Under the pieces are notes generated by a model. The model was not told the DNA's origin, searched no databases, and saw only the letters and a program-made list of their open reading frames with translations. From the NCBI GenBank assembly GCA_016987375.1, contig PJRA01000048.1, forward strand, positions 1,843,368-1,907,367: a DNA stretch of 64,000 bases, read 5' to 3'. The stretch is from Brachionus koreanus (Eukaryota; Rotifera; Eurotatoria; Ploima; Brachionidae). Position 1 is the stretch's first letter; every line of letters begins with the position of its first letter. Below, piece by piece: positions 36,701 through 47,761 of the stretch. Made by a program: the position numbers and the translations under genes.

Positions 36701-38087
36701 TTTAATTTCTGCACTTACGACTAGTGTTGGTGTAGAATTTGGTGCCAATTTGCTACAACGACTTTGCCAAAAGTTGAACAAAAATTTAACAGATCACAAT
36801 TTTTTCAATGTCGAAAACAAAACCTTTGACAATTTAGTCTTATTTCTTAGCAATCTTTACCATTTTAAATTGTTTTCCTCAAATTTATTAATAGATCTTC
36901 TAAGTGATAATTTAATCGAATTAATAGACATGAATGAAAAATTGGAAAAAATAATTGATCTTATTTTAATAATATTACGCAGTGTTGGATTTAGCTTGCG
37001 AAAAGACGCACCAGTCCTCCTAAAAGAATTGGTTATTAAATTACAGTCAAAAATTAACTCAATAAAAAGCAATCAATCAAATGAGGAAATAAATAATAGA
37101 CTTAAGTTTATGATTGAAAGCATTAATGCAATCAAAAATAATGACATGAGACGACTAGACACATTTGACCAGCAACCAATTGAATTGATCAGGAAACAAA
37201 TGAAAAATTCGTTTAAAGAAGATCAAATTTTGCTAAATATTTCTTATAAAGATTTAGTAAATGTTGAGCAAACAGGTCGATGGTGGATTGTTGGTTCTGC
37301 TTGGAGCAATCGAGAAGTTTCAAATGAAAAAGTGACAAAAAAAGAAGAGAACAAATCAGTTCAAGAAGGGCTGTTCAGTGAAAAAATTTTAAAATTGGCC
37401 AAAGAGCAACGCATGAATACGGACATTCGCAAGGCCATTTTTTGCATAATCATTTCGGCCGAAGATTATACTGATGCCTTCATCAAATTGGTCAAATTGT
37501 CACTAAAAAAACAACAAGAAAGAGAAATAATATACGTAATTGTTCACTGTGCTCTAAATGAAAAAAAATCAAATCCATATTATTCATTTTTGATGCAAAA
37601 GTTTTGTGAATATGACCGAAGATTCAGAATGACTCTTCAGTTTCACACATGGGACAAAGTAAAAATGATGTATGAAATGAAGCCGCATCAAATTTCTAAC
37701 TTTGCTGCCATGTACTATCATTTGATAGCCACAGGCGCTATGTCACTTAGTGTATTAAAAAATGTTGAATTTGGTGAAATGAATAAATATTTACTACAAT
37801 TTTTGAGTGAATTATTTAGCTCACTCTTAACCAAACAAAATAACGAAAAAATTCAGGAAATGTTTATGAAAATAGCAACAGCCAAAAAGCTTTATCAACT
37901 CAGAAATGCAATTAGGTAAATTTTTTTTTTTTCAATTTTTTTCAATTTATTTATTTTTCATAATTAAAGATTATTTATTCGTCATTTCCTTTTAACGGAT
38001 AGAGGCAAAGAAATTGAAATTGATGAAAATTACAAGGAAAAATGTGAATTTGCTGAGAAAATTCTATCATTAAATTCAAATGATTAA
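33773..38087 (+). CDS. NOM1: NOM1, nucleolar MIF4G-domain protein
   Basis: NOM1 (yeast Sgd1) is a nucleolar protein for 18S rRNA processing that binds the helicase eIF4A3. Exons 33773-34370, 35797-37915 and 37970-38087 join in phase to 944 aa. The N-terminus is basic (SRKEKRKLERKLKSAKKLAFSRK), followed by a coiled coil and GFADLLDF. A long acidic region follows, including three near-identical 22-residue units (36051-36248). DIYGRLVD..KYVPPAQR leads into the MIF4G domain (from about residue 425) and then the MA3 domain (from about residue 740, NTDIRKAIFCIIISAEDYTDAFIKLVKL). The first intron is unusually long at 1.43 kb, yet joining across it keeps frame (A|TG). A canonical AATAAA lies just after the stop. 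Confidence 0.92.
34371..35796 (+). other. Long first intron of NOM1
   Basis: 1.43 kb, GTAAGT..AAAAG. It contains a 49-codon open stretch at 35143-35290 of unclear meaning and a TATATA-rich run near 35410-35445. A less AT-rich block around 35325-35395 has no homologue I recognise. Confidence 0.6.
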
Positions 38088-40393
38088 ATAAAATATTGAA
38101 TTAAATATATAAAATTTTTGATATTTTAAATGAAAATTTTTTGATAATTAGAAATATTTATTAATAATGTGTAAAAATATGGAAAATAAGTTTACATAAA
38201 CTTTTTAAAATGAGTGATAATCTTATAAAATTACTATTACTAATTTAGTAAATAGTTTTCTCAGCTTCTAAATACAAGGTTTGCATCAGCTAAATTTAAT
38301 TTCAATTTAAAATTTCAAAGTTTTTGCTCTGTCTAAATTCCGGTGATACAAACCTTGTATCAACTGATACATTTTGCTGAACAGGACTTTTATTTAAATT
38401 ATTAATATTTTATCTTAATAATCAGGATTTTTCAAATGATCGGTTTTTTATTTTAGTAAAAAAATTTTTGATCTTTAAATTTCATTCAAAAGGTTAGAAA
38501 GGTTAGATTTTAAAAAAATTAAAAGCCCGAACTTGGACAACTCTGAATTAAACTAGTGAATTTTATTGAAAACGAAAATATACGGAGCTTCTTTTTTAAT
38601 AATAATACACAAGATGGAAAAAAAGCTTACTTTAGATTGAATAAAGCCAAATTAAGAACAGAACAATTTTCGGACAGATTAAACTTGACAATGAATGAAA
38701 GAAATTTGTTTTTCAACTCAACAAAATTGGTATGAAAGTGCTGCCACCATAACCAAACAAAATTGATAATCTAGTAAGCAAAAAATAAGATGCATTTATC
38801 ACAATTGAAAGAATGCCATTATCACTTTTGTTACAACAATGTTTAGATTCAACAATTGATGTTTCATTGATGAAAAAATAAATGGCTTTTCATTCACTTA
38901 AATTAATAAATATAATAAATTAATTTTTATTTTGAAAGTCTATGGAAAGATGTTTTTTTAGTATTTGTTTTTAGTTTAGGTTTTTAGAATTCATTTTTAT
39001 GAAATTTAATTATATTTTAAGAATTTGTGAAATTCAAATGTTTATTTTTTTTTTGATTTTTAGAGTTTAGTCTCTCAAACCTTTTTTGCCCTATATATTT
39101 TGATACCTTTCATCATAAAGACGAAATTGAGTTTTTTATCTAGTAATATTAAGCCTAAAAGGCAAGTTACTAATCTAATTATTAGAAAAGAAATCCAATA
39201 CATTTCTCTTTTCAAAAAATTGATTTTGATTTTAGGCTTTGTTTTTAATTTAAGCTTTAACAGTCAAGCGTCGGAGGGGTCTTTTAAACCCGTTATGTTA
39301 CTTCCTTTCTTATTATGAAAAAATGATATTATTTGGTCGAATTTGTGTGGAAAATAATTTACGAAAATCTAAACAAGTTATAAAAATTTAAATAAATGTT
39401 CAAAATAAAATTTAGAATGTGATGACTTCGAAAGTATTTAAAGCTTTTAATCAAATAAATGATCATGGTTATCAAAAATATAATCTTTTTTATCTGTAAA
39501 AAGTTTTTAAAGATAATTTTAATTTAAAAAAATTTTTTTAGAGACATATTCTCATCATTAGAAAAATAAATCCTAACAAATAAACTAGTGTGCAAAATCC
39601 TGCATGCATAAAATTCGTGTAGAATTTCAAAAAATTAAAATGAGCTTTGAATTTTTATTTAATAAAACTGATTATACAATAAAATTAATAATTTAAAACT
39701 ACTAATAAATTTTTATTTAATTAATAAATAGCTAATTTTTTGAGCATGTAAACTACTATAACTCCAATAATTAAAAAAACAACTAGATCATATTTTATTA
39801 GTTTCTTTTAAATCAGAATATTAAAAAGAATTTGACGTTTTTATACAAAGCTAATAAGAATGGAATCCCAAAATGAATTAAAATGAATTGTAAATTTTTG
39901 TGCAGAGAAATAATCGTATTTATGAATACATTTAAGAGAAAAGTTGATTTTTTATCTGTGTTGGTTGAACAGCTTGATAAGTTCATATCTCAAATTAGTG
40001 CAAATTTATAATTTGCTTATAGTCTGATAATCAAACACATCCAATATTAAGATGATTTTAAGAATATATTTATATAATCGAAAAATAGTGTTCAAAGAAA
40101 ATTAAGAATAAGTTATTTAAAATGAGTGAATTTTTTCAAATATTTTCTTTCTTTTTAATGATTTTGCATTTTATTATAAATTGATTGTTTTTTAAATTGA
40201 TAAACTGATAAAATAAATAATCAAGTGTTCATTTTAACATGAAAAATAAATTGACTGAAGTCTAAACCACAAATACATGACTTTAGAAGTGATTAAAAAA
40301 AGTTTGATAAATAAAATAAATTGCTTAGGATACACATCACAAAGCATCCCACATTGGGTTGAGAAACTTTAAACTTGGCCTCAAAATTTTTAG
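38088..40393. other. Intergenic, mostly featureless
   Basis: No supported gene. It includes an inverted repeat (38272-38360). A 72-codon open frame at 39100-39318 has no recognisable features and is probably chance. Confidence 0.5.
38272..38360. repeat. Inverted repeat, 17-bp arms
   Basis: ATACAAGGTTTGCATCA at 38272-38288 pairs with TGATACAAACCTTGTAT at 38344-38360, with one mismatch and a 55-base loop. It may be a short foldback element or a transposon end. Confidence 0.6.
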
Positions 40394-40401
40394 TATATAA
40401 A
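40394..40401 (+). promoter_or_regulatory. TATA box of the secreted-protein gene
   Basis: TATATAAA lies 28 bases before the first ATG (40429) and 40 bases before the second in-frame ATG (40441). With normal TATA spacing the transcript would begin near 40425. That leaves almost no leader for the first ATG and favours the second. Confidence 0.5.
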
Positions 40402-40428
40402 TCAGAAAAATAAAAGACTAGTCAGAAA

Positions 40429-41485
40429 ATGATTGGAATCATGAAAGCCTTTTTTGGTATATTGATCTCTTTATGTTTATGCTCTGTATTGGTTAATGCA
40501 AAGCCAAAACAAACTCCCTCAGAAATATTGAGCAATCCAACCAGTTTGGCTTACATAGCTGTTAGATTAATTTTTTAAATGTAAAAATTTGTTCTATCTG
40601 TCAATTTTTTAGCAAAAATTACAGGAAAATCCGGATGCTCTTCAAGCTGTTTTATTTTTTCTTGCTTCAAATGGAATAAATTTGCAAACCCTGATTGCAG
40701 GAGATGTGAGCCAGCTAAATGATCCTTCATTGACCGACAAATTCAAAGTAAATAATTAGAAAAATTAAAAAAAAAATACAAAATGTATTTTCTAGGATTA
40801 TCTACAAGAAAATCCAACTTTAAGAGCATTTGTTATAGACATTTTAAATCATTTCGGAATCCAAATTCCAAGAATTGACTGGAATTCAATTGGCTCTGCT
40901 GTTTTAGACGCTGTACCGGTCATTATCGACAATATTCCAACTATTATTTCAGTTATCTCATTATTTGGAAAGAGAGATGTTAATCTACAAGTAAACTGAT
41001 TTTTAGTTCAATAAATTAAATAAGTTTTTATCTAATTTTCTCTAGGAAATATTATCGTTTACTCTCGTCTCAAATTTATTGCAAGTAGCTTCACAATATG
41101 GAATAAGTTTGCAAACAATCTTGTCAGCTGTTAATTCCATTCAAAACGGAGATTTTACTACATTATTGAATTTGTTGCCACCAGAATTTGATTTATCTCA
41201 ATTTTTGTCATCCATAAACGTTCAACAACTCATAGAAGGTTTAGACATTGAATCTATTTTGTCAACAGTTGCTTCATACTTACCACAAGGCATTGATTTA
41301 CAAACAATTATTTCATACATTACCACCGGCAATTGGTCAGCTCTACTTGCTCTTGTTCCAGAAAATTTTAATGTAATGTTTTGAAATTTTGATACTAAAT
41401 CACATTTTATTTTAAACTATTTCAGGATATTCTTTCAACTTTATTAGCAAATATAGATTTATCTCAAATAATACCTTCGCATTAA
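40429..41485 (+). CDS. Small secreted protein with internal repeats, unknown family
   Basis: Five exons, 40429-40560, 40613-40747, 40796-40990, 41046-41372 and 41426-41485, all phase 0, give 282 aa (278 from the ATG at 40441). Residues 5-24 (MKAFFGILISLCLCSVLVNA) are a classic signal peptide. The mature part is hydrophobic/amphipathic without cysteine pairs or further membrane helices. It contains a recurring unit around GI-[NSD]-LQT-[IL]-[IL], seen as GINLQTLIAGD, GISLQTILSAV and GIDLQTIISYI; the last two continue into L-[LA]-x-L-[LV]-P-x-x-F-[DN]. Two short QENP motifs begin exons 2 and 3. All-phase-0 exon borders would allow exon duplication. No family is recognised. The gene lies tail-to-tail with the glutamine-rich gene. 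Confidence 0.85.
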
Positions 41486-41800
41486 TTTAAAAAAATGCTA
41501 TATAGTATTTGAATAAAATTTCATAAAAATATTTTATTTTTATTTAAATTATTTAGGTTTTAAGACATTGAATTTATAAAAATTGTTGATTTAATAATTA
41601 ATGCTTTATTTTAAAACTATGAATATGTTTAAAAATCGAATCAATTTAAATAAGTATCCAGTCGAATAAATAGATAAAAAAATAAATAATTGAATTGGTT
41701 ATAAATTAATAAATTGATTATCGAATGTGTAAAAAACTAAATTTGAATTTTTAGCATCTATAAAAACTATATTCCTAAAAATATTAGAAACTAGAAAAAT

Positions 41801-43957
41801 CTAGTTTGAAAAATGATCATTCAAAAGATATTCATTTGTTTCTTGTTTCAAAGAGCAAGATTTGTATGAAGATTGAGCTCTTTGTTGCTGGCCAGGTTCT
41901 TGTTCTTTTCTAGTCACAATTGTCAACAAAGTAGATTGCTCTGGAAATTGATGAATTTGGCGTAAATATTGTGAAACTTTTCTGTCGTTTTGAGCTAATC
42001 TAGTCTCAAGCTCCTGCTTGGCTTTTTCAAGATATTCAAGCTGTTTTCTCAATTCACATTGTTCTTGTTTTTGGACTAGAGTAAATTTTTCATCTAAAAC
42101 CTCTTTATCTAAATCTTCCAATGTGTAAAAAAAGGATTGAAAATTATTATTGGCATCTTGAAGTTGTTGGCCTTGGAATTGATTTTGTTGATGTTGTTCA
42201 ACTTCTTTTTGCAATTTCTGCTGCAATAGTTGTTGTTGTCTTAATTGTCTTTGAATTTGTTGATGTTTTTGTAATTGATTTTGCAACTGTTCGAACTGCT
42301 GTTTTTGCTGTTGAGAATTAACATTGACAAGTAAATCTCTTAATTGTCTTTTCATTTCGTAAACATAATCTAACTGAGTCTGGGTTTGGTATTCAGCTTG
42401 TTCAATTTTTTGCAAAAAAGTTTTTAATTGCCTAACTGAGAACAATTGCTTGGTAAAATCTTTAACTTGCTGATCATCAAGAACACTGGATGATTGTCGT
42501 TCGAGAAGATTCTTTTCAATTTGCACCAAGAGACTGCGTACTTGCTGAAAATATTGATTTTGCAATTTATTCGGAAATTGTGGCTCAGAGGAAAAAAAAG
42601 GAGTTAAAGAAAGTTGTTGCTGTTGTTGCTGGCTAAAAAGAAAATCCTCTAAAAGAAGAACATTCTGGCGTAATTGTTGAAACAATTGCTTATCAGCTGA
42701 AGTCTCTGAAGAAAAACTTTGATTCATTTCAAGAGTTTCAAAAGGAAATTGGTTTAAATAATTGAATAAATGATGCAATTGTTGTTGAACAGTTTGTTGG
42801 TATTGTTGTGGCTCTTGTTGCAATTGCTGCGGCTGTTGTTGGCCTTGTTGCAATTGTTGCGGCTGTTGTTGGCCTTGTTGCAATTGTTGCAATTGCTGTT
42901 GAACATTTTGTTGGTATTGTTGTGGCTGATTTTGCAATTGTTGTTGTTGGCCTTGTTGCAATTGCTGTTGAACATTTTGTTGGTGTTGTTGTGGCTGTTG
43001 TTGTTGGCCTTGTTGCAATTGCTGTTGAACATTTTGTTGGTATTGTTGTGGCTGTTGTTGTTGGCCTTGTTGCAATTGCTGTTGAACATTTTGTTGGTAT
43101 TGTTGTGCCTGTTGTTGCAATTGTTGTGGCTGTTGTTGCCATTGTTGTGGTTGTTTTTGGCCTTGTTGAAATTGTTGAGGTTGTTGTTGTTCTTGTTGCA
43201 ATTGTTGTTGGCCTTGTTTCAAATGCTGTTGAACATTTTGTTGCAATTGTTGCGGCTGTTGTTGGCCTTGTTGTTGTTGTTGTCCTTGTTGGAATTGTTG
43301 AGGTTGTTGTTGTTCTTGTTGCAATTGTTGTTGGCCTTGTTGCAATTGCTGTTGAACATTTTGTTGGTATTGTTGTGGCTGTTGTTGCAATTGGTGTTGA
43401 ACAGTCTGTTGGTATTGTTGTGGCTGTTGTTGCAATTGTTGTGGCTGCTGTTGCAATTGTTGGTATTGTTGTTGTCCTTGTTGCAATTGTTGTTTAACAC
43501 TCTGTTGGTATTGTTGAGGTTGCTGTTGGCCTTGTTGCAATTGTTGCCATTGTTTCTGAATATTTTGTTGTCGCAATTGCTCTTGGCCTTGTTGCAATTG
43601 TTTTCCATTTTTTTCTGATACTTTAATTTGTTTTTTCCATTGCTGTAGACCATTTTGCTCTAATTGCAAATTTTGTAGAAAATTTTCCAGGAATTTTTGT
43701 ATTTCTGTGAGTTCAGTTCCATACTCCTGTCCATTTCTTTCATTCTTTTTCGATTCTAAATGATTTACTTTTTGTAACAGTTGTTGCAATTGATTTTGAA
43801 TATTTATATATTCTTTTTGTTCCAAATTTTCTTTTGGCAACCAGTTTGTTTTCAAATTTTCCACAATTCTTTGAACCTGCTCTTTTAATAGGGTCAATTC
43901 TGGCATACCTTGTTGTTCTTCTTGTTGCTTTAATTCTTGTTGAATTTGAAAGATCAT
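41801..43957 (-). CDS. Glutamine-rich tandem-repeat protein, unknown family
   Basis: One uninterrupted exon of 718 codons on the minus strand, starting at an ATG preceded by AAAA. Residues 1-130 are a Gln/Glu/Leu-rich coiled-coil-like region. Residues about 130-400 are tandem repeats of a unit near 19 residues, built from QQLQQGQQQ, PQQYQQ and NVQ; the DNA repeats at about 57 bases in several neighbouring units. The C-terminal 300 residues are less repetitive, again Gln/Leu/Glu-rich with heptad-like spacing. There is no signal peptide, membrane helix or known domain. The absence of introns and the long clean frame support a real gene, although the tandem repeat also gives open frames on the other strand. 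Composition recalls prion-like or structural assembly proteins (inference). Function is unknown. Confidence 0.75.
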   Translation of the reverse strand: MIFQIQQELKQQEEQQGMPELTLLKEQVQRIVENLKTNWLPKENLEQKEYINIQNQLQQLLQKVNHLESKKNERNGQEYGTELTEIQKFLENFLQNLQLEQNGLQQWKKQIKVSEKNGKQLQQGQEQLRQQNIQKQWQQLQQGQQQPQQYQQSVKQQLQQGQQQYQQLQQQPQQLQQQPQQYQQTVQHQLQQQPQQYQQNVQQQLQQGQQQLQQEQQQPQQFQQGQQQQQGQQQPQQLQQNVQQHLKQGQQQLQQEQQQPQQFQQGQKQPQQWQQQPQQLQQQAQQYQQNVQQQLQQGQQQQPQQYQQNVQQQLQQGQQQQPQQHQQNVQQQLQQGQQQQLQNQPQQYQQNVQQQLQQLQQGQQQPQQLQQGQQQPQQLQQEPQQYQQTVQQQLHHLFNYLNQFPFETLEMNQSFSSETSADKQLFQQLRQNVLLLEDFLFSQQQQQQLSLTPFFSSEPQFPNKLQNQYFQQVRSLLVQIEKNLLERQSSSVLDDQQVKDFTKQLFSVRQLKTFLQKIEQAEYQTQTQLDYVYEMKRQLRDLLVNVNSQQQKQQFEQLQNQLQKHQQIQRQLRQQQLLQQKLQKEVEQHQQNQFQGQQLQDANNNFQSFFYTLEDLDKEVLDEKFTLVQKQEQCELRKQLEYLEKAKQELETRLAQNDRKVSQYLRQIHQFPEQSTLLTIVTRKEQEPGQQQRAQSSYKSCSLKQETNEYLLNDHFSN

Positions 43958-45266
43958 TTTTCAAAATTAAAATTGGCTTTGGTTTAAAATCTTAAAAATT
44001 TAAGTAAAATAGATTAATTTTTGAAGCTTACAAAATTAAAAGCTTATTTGATAATTTCAAAGATTAATAATTTTTGGTTTTTGTCATTTCTTTTTATAGT
44101 TGTCTTTAAGATGCTTTTCTAGCTTAGCTTTGTATTCAATGATTTCAAAATCAAGTGGATCACGTTTTTTTTTTAAATTGAAAAAAAATGGCTTTTGTAT
44201 TATTTTTGAATACTGAAAGCATCGAATAAAGTCAAATTTTAGACAGTAGTTTAACTAAATTAGTCATATTGCGCATTTATGATTGCAAATCATATCACTT
44301 TTTTTAGAAATGACTCTTATAGAAATTTTTCAAATAATATCTGTTTTTTTTTTCAAATTTATTTTCAAACTAAGAGATTAAAATTTTGAAAATTTACAAT
44401 ACATCAATTTTTCATTCTTATGAACAAATTTTTGGATGATTATTTTTAAAAATAAGCTTGAATTTTAAAATTTAAGCCAAATTTTCTCCCTAAATTAATT
44501 TGAAGAATTTCTTCTGAATAATAAAGATCATTTTTAGATAATGTTTTAAGATTTTATTGTACCAGAATTTATCTTATTTTCCATTTGGTAAAATTATAAT
44601 TTTACTTTGATATTTATTTTCATCATTTATATTCATTGCAATCATCTATTTTTAGTCAATTTTTTTTTTAATTTATCAATTTTCTTAAGTAAAAATCTTG
44701 AAATAGTAAAAATATCTAAAATTATTGAAATTCTTTTGTTTATTCATCATTAAATCGATAAAACAATTTTTAAAAGAAAAATTTTGTTAATTTTATTAAA
44801 GAAATGCTAAATAGAAATTTTAAAATTGAAATTAAAAAAACCTTGTTGAATTGATCAGACCTAATTTTGATGATAAATTTTTTATTTTGCCTTTTAAGTG
44901 AATTAGTAGTCAAATGGCAGATAAATAAAATGTCCCTTTTATTTTTTTTTTTTTATTTTTTACCTAATCTATGATACATTTGAACTATATTTTAAAATAG
45001 AAAAATTATAATTTTAATTTTATGTCTACTTTTTTTGAAATTTTTTGTACAAATATTACATAATTATTCTAGTGAATAAGAGAAGAAAATAAAGATTTAT
45101 ATGAAACTATGATTTTAAAAAATTTTGGTTTATTTTAGAAAAATTAAATAAATCTACTAAAATCAAATTTTATTTTGATACTAAAATTTATAAGCAATTA
45201 ATCTTTTCTTTGTAAGAAAAAAATCAAATTATGTAAAATAAAATATATATATTTATAAAATTTTCA
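43958..45266. other. Intergenic, nothing recognised
   Basis: AT-rich spacer between the glutamine-rich gene and SELENOO. No coding stretch or shared repeat was seen. Confidence 0.5.
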
Positions 45267-47530
45267 TCATGAACTGCAAGTTAATCGAACACATTTCGTT
45301 GGCAAAGGGGGATTCTCATAAAATTTCGATTCACTTTTCTGTCTGACAGCTAAAGAAAAAAATTATGCTATTGAGTTTAGAAAAATAAACAAAAAAACCT
45401 TCTGGATCGAAGTTTGCCAAAATAGCATCAACGGATTTCTCACTAAACGCGTTTTCTAAGATTTTAAGAAGCATTTTGGCTTCAGTGAAGTCATTATTAT
45501 CGGCTTTTTCAATCGCTTCTTGAATAATATGATTTCTCAAAATAAATCTAGGATTATTTGAATTCATTTTTTTGTTTCTATCTGTCATTTTGGCATCAAT
45601 ATCCTGACTTTTGGGGTCATAATCTTCTTGTATGCGATTGACATATTCATTTAACCAATTGGACCATAATTCTGTATCAATTTGTTTTTTCTCTTCTACA
45701 GTTTTATCTTTCAATTTTTCATATTTTTCGATAAATTTTAATTGATTTTTTAGGAAGACTTCATTGAGGCCAAAGTATTCTAATATTCCTGGATTTTCTT
45801 CGGCAGCAGCAAATAATTTATCCAAAGTTCTAGAATTTAAATTTAAAAATTTGAAACTAGCCAAATATTAAAAAATACTCTTTGGGCATTTTAGGTTTAA
45901 AGAAAGACCTCATATCATCAATTGAAGCGCATTCACTAACAATTACATTGACAAGTTCCGAGGTGTTCATGTCAGTTTTATTTGGTAAAAATTCAAGAAG
46001 ACTCAATTTACGAAATGTATTCGTGAAATCAGCTCCAGTTTCATACATAGTGTCAAAAAATTTTTTGAATAAATCAGAATCTGATGGTTTGCTATTCACA
46101 AGACCAAACTAATTTAATAAAATTTAATGAAAAAATTTGAATAAAATCGGCAAACTACTTTTTTTTTCATTTTTTCCAAATAAACTCTTTCAAATTCTTG
46201 TTTGAAATTTTTTTTTACAAAATCTTTTAGCTTAACTAAGTCAAGAACAGGACTCAAAGCTTCAGCCAATTTAATGCAATTCCATTCACATATATCAACT
46301 TGGTTGCGGTAAGTATAACGACCTGCTGTATCGCTGCCATTGAAAATGTGATCTGGATCATATCGATCTAAGAAGCCGAACGGGCCGTAATCAATTGTTA
46401 GACCTAAAATACTCATGTTATCAGTGTTTAGTACGCCATGAACCCAGCCAACTGATAGCCATTCAGCAACAAGTCTTGCTGTTCTCAAAATTATTTCTTG
46501 AAAAACTTTTTCATATTTTTCATGTGCATTATCTGATTTAATATTAGAATAAAATGTATCAGATACATAATCTAACATTTTTATCAAAATATCATTTCGA
46601 CCGAAACTAGGTCCCTTATTTCCATAATCTGGATCCACTGGTCGAAATATTTCAAAGCTACCAAAGCGAATAAACGACTGCGCGATTCGTAAAACAACAG
46701 CACAGCGTTCCATTTTTGGATTCCCATCATAAAATATATCTCTGACCACTTTGGAATCACTCACAACACATGATCCGGCTCTAGTTGTTGGTATTCCTAG
46801 AAAATGCATTGCTTCGCTACACATAAATTCTCTCAAAGTAGAACGCAAGACTTTGCGTCCGTCAGCTGAGCGTGAATAAGGTGTAAGACCGGCTCCTTTT
46901 AACTGAATTTCCCATCTTTCATTTTTATCATTGATTACTTCACCAAGATAACTAAAAAAAAATAAAAAATAATATATTTGTATTTATTTTTAAGCGATTA
47001 TGTTTACATAGCTGCTCCATCTCCAAGCTGTCCAGCAAAGACACCAAATTGATGGCCACAGTAACAATGAGCTGCTGTCTCACTACCGGACATCAGTGTA
47101 TTCCCGCTCAAATATTCAGAGGCATCTTTGCGCTAAATTAATTTCTCTTTAAAAATTTTAAAAACACTTAAAATTTTTATTAACCTCTAATTGATTTTCA
47201 TCTAAATCTAATAAATTCATTGCCTCTTTGGAATAAACTACTATTTGAGGATTTTGTAAAGGAGTTGGTTTGATCTTGAAAATATCATGTTTAAAATTAT
47301 CTATTTTTGTTCTAAGATTGTCTCACTTTTGAAAAACAAGCATTTTTTACTTGACGAACATAGTTTTCGGCTACAGGGTCGATTGGAAGGGTCCTCAAAA
47401 CTAAATTGTCAAAATTTAGTGTTTCGAAAGTTTTCGCTGTCATGTATTTTCTGATTGGTGATACAATGGGCTTTATGTTTTTAACAAATTTCATCAAAAA
47501 TTTTAAAAATATAATTATAAATTTTAACAT
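45267..47530 (-). CDS. SELENOO: Protein adenylyltransferase SelO (Cys form)
   Basis: SelO is a mitochondrial pseudokinase that transfers AMP to Ser/Thr/Tyr residues. Seven exons: 47530-47327, 47274-47185, 47132-47008, 46951-46159, 46108-45879, 45829-45399 and 45349-45267, in phase, 651 aa. Landmarks: LRTLPIDP then RQVKNACFSK (N-terminal signature), HCYCGHQFGVFAGQLGDGAA, QLKGAGLTPYSR (nucleotide-binding lysine), GRKVLRSTLREF, and HGVLNTDNMSI then DYGPFGFLD (catalytic/metal site). The C-terminus reads CVRLTCSS before tandem TGA stops, so the selenocysteine of vertebrate SELENOO (third from the end) is Cys here. The N-terminus is basic and hydrophobic, without acidic residues for about 30 residues, suiting mitochondrial import. 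It is head-to-head with RNF41, 231 bases apart. Confidence 0.95.
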
Positions 47531-47761
47531 ATAAGCAAACGAACTCCTTGGTTAAATTAGGCTTAATTATTTAATTTTAATTGAAATATTTCACAAATAA
47601 ATTCGATAATTTATTTCTATTTTGTTTGCATTAGAATGTTAACATTTAATTGAATTTTAATTTATTAGAAAAAAAGAAAAATTTTACTTACAAATTATAA
47701 TTTTTTATTCTTTAATTTTCATAGTTGAAGTTTGGTGATTTTATTTTCCAAATAATCAAGC
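47531..47761. promoter_or_regulatory. Shared upstream region of SELENOO and RNF41
   Basis: 231 bases between two divergent start codons must hold both promoters. It is AT-rich and no TATA box or named motif is convincing. A bidirectional promoter is inferred from layout only. Confidence 0.45.

Noticed and set aside
39100..39318. 72-codon frame with a hydrophobic stretch
   Set aside because: No homologue recognised, no splice or promoter context, and length is compatible with chance.
42754..43653. Long open frames rich in Leu/Val, Thr/Ala or Asn on both strands across 42.7-43.7 kb
   Set aside because: They are other-frame readings of the CAA-rich tandem repeat of the glutamine-rich gene. They have no start context or independent features.
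45857..45878. A 22-base intron in SELENOO
   Set aside because: GT..AG borders at 45878/45857 would keep the frame, but using the next AG gives a 49-base intron (45878-45830), normal for this genome. The resulting protein then matches the family length exactly (KPKMPKETLDKLF).
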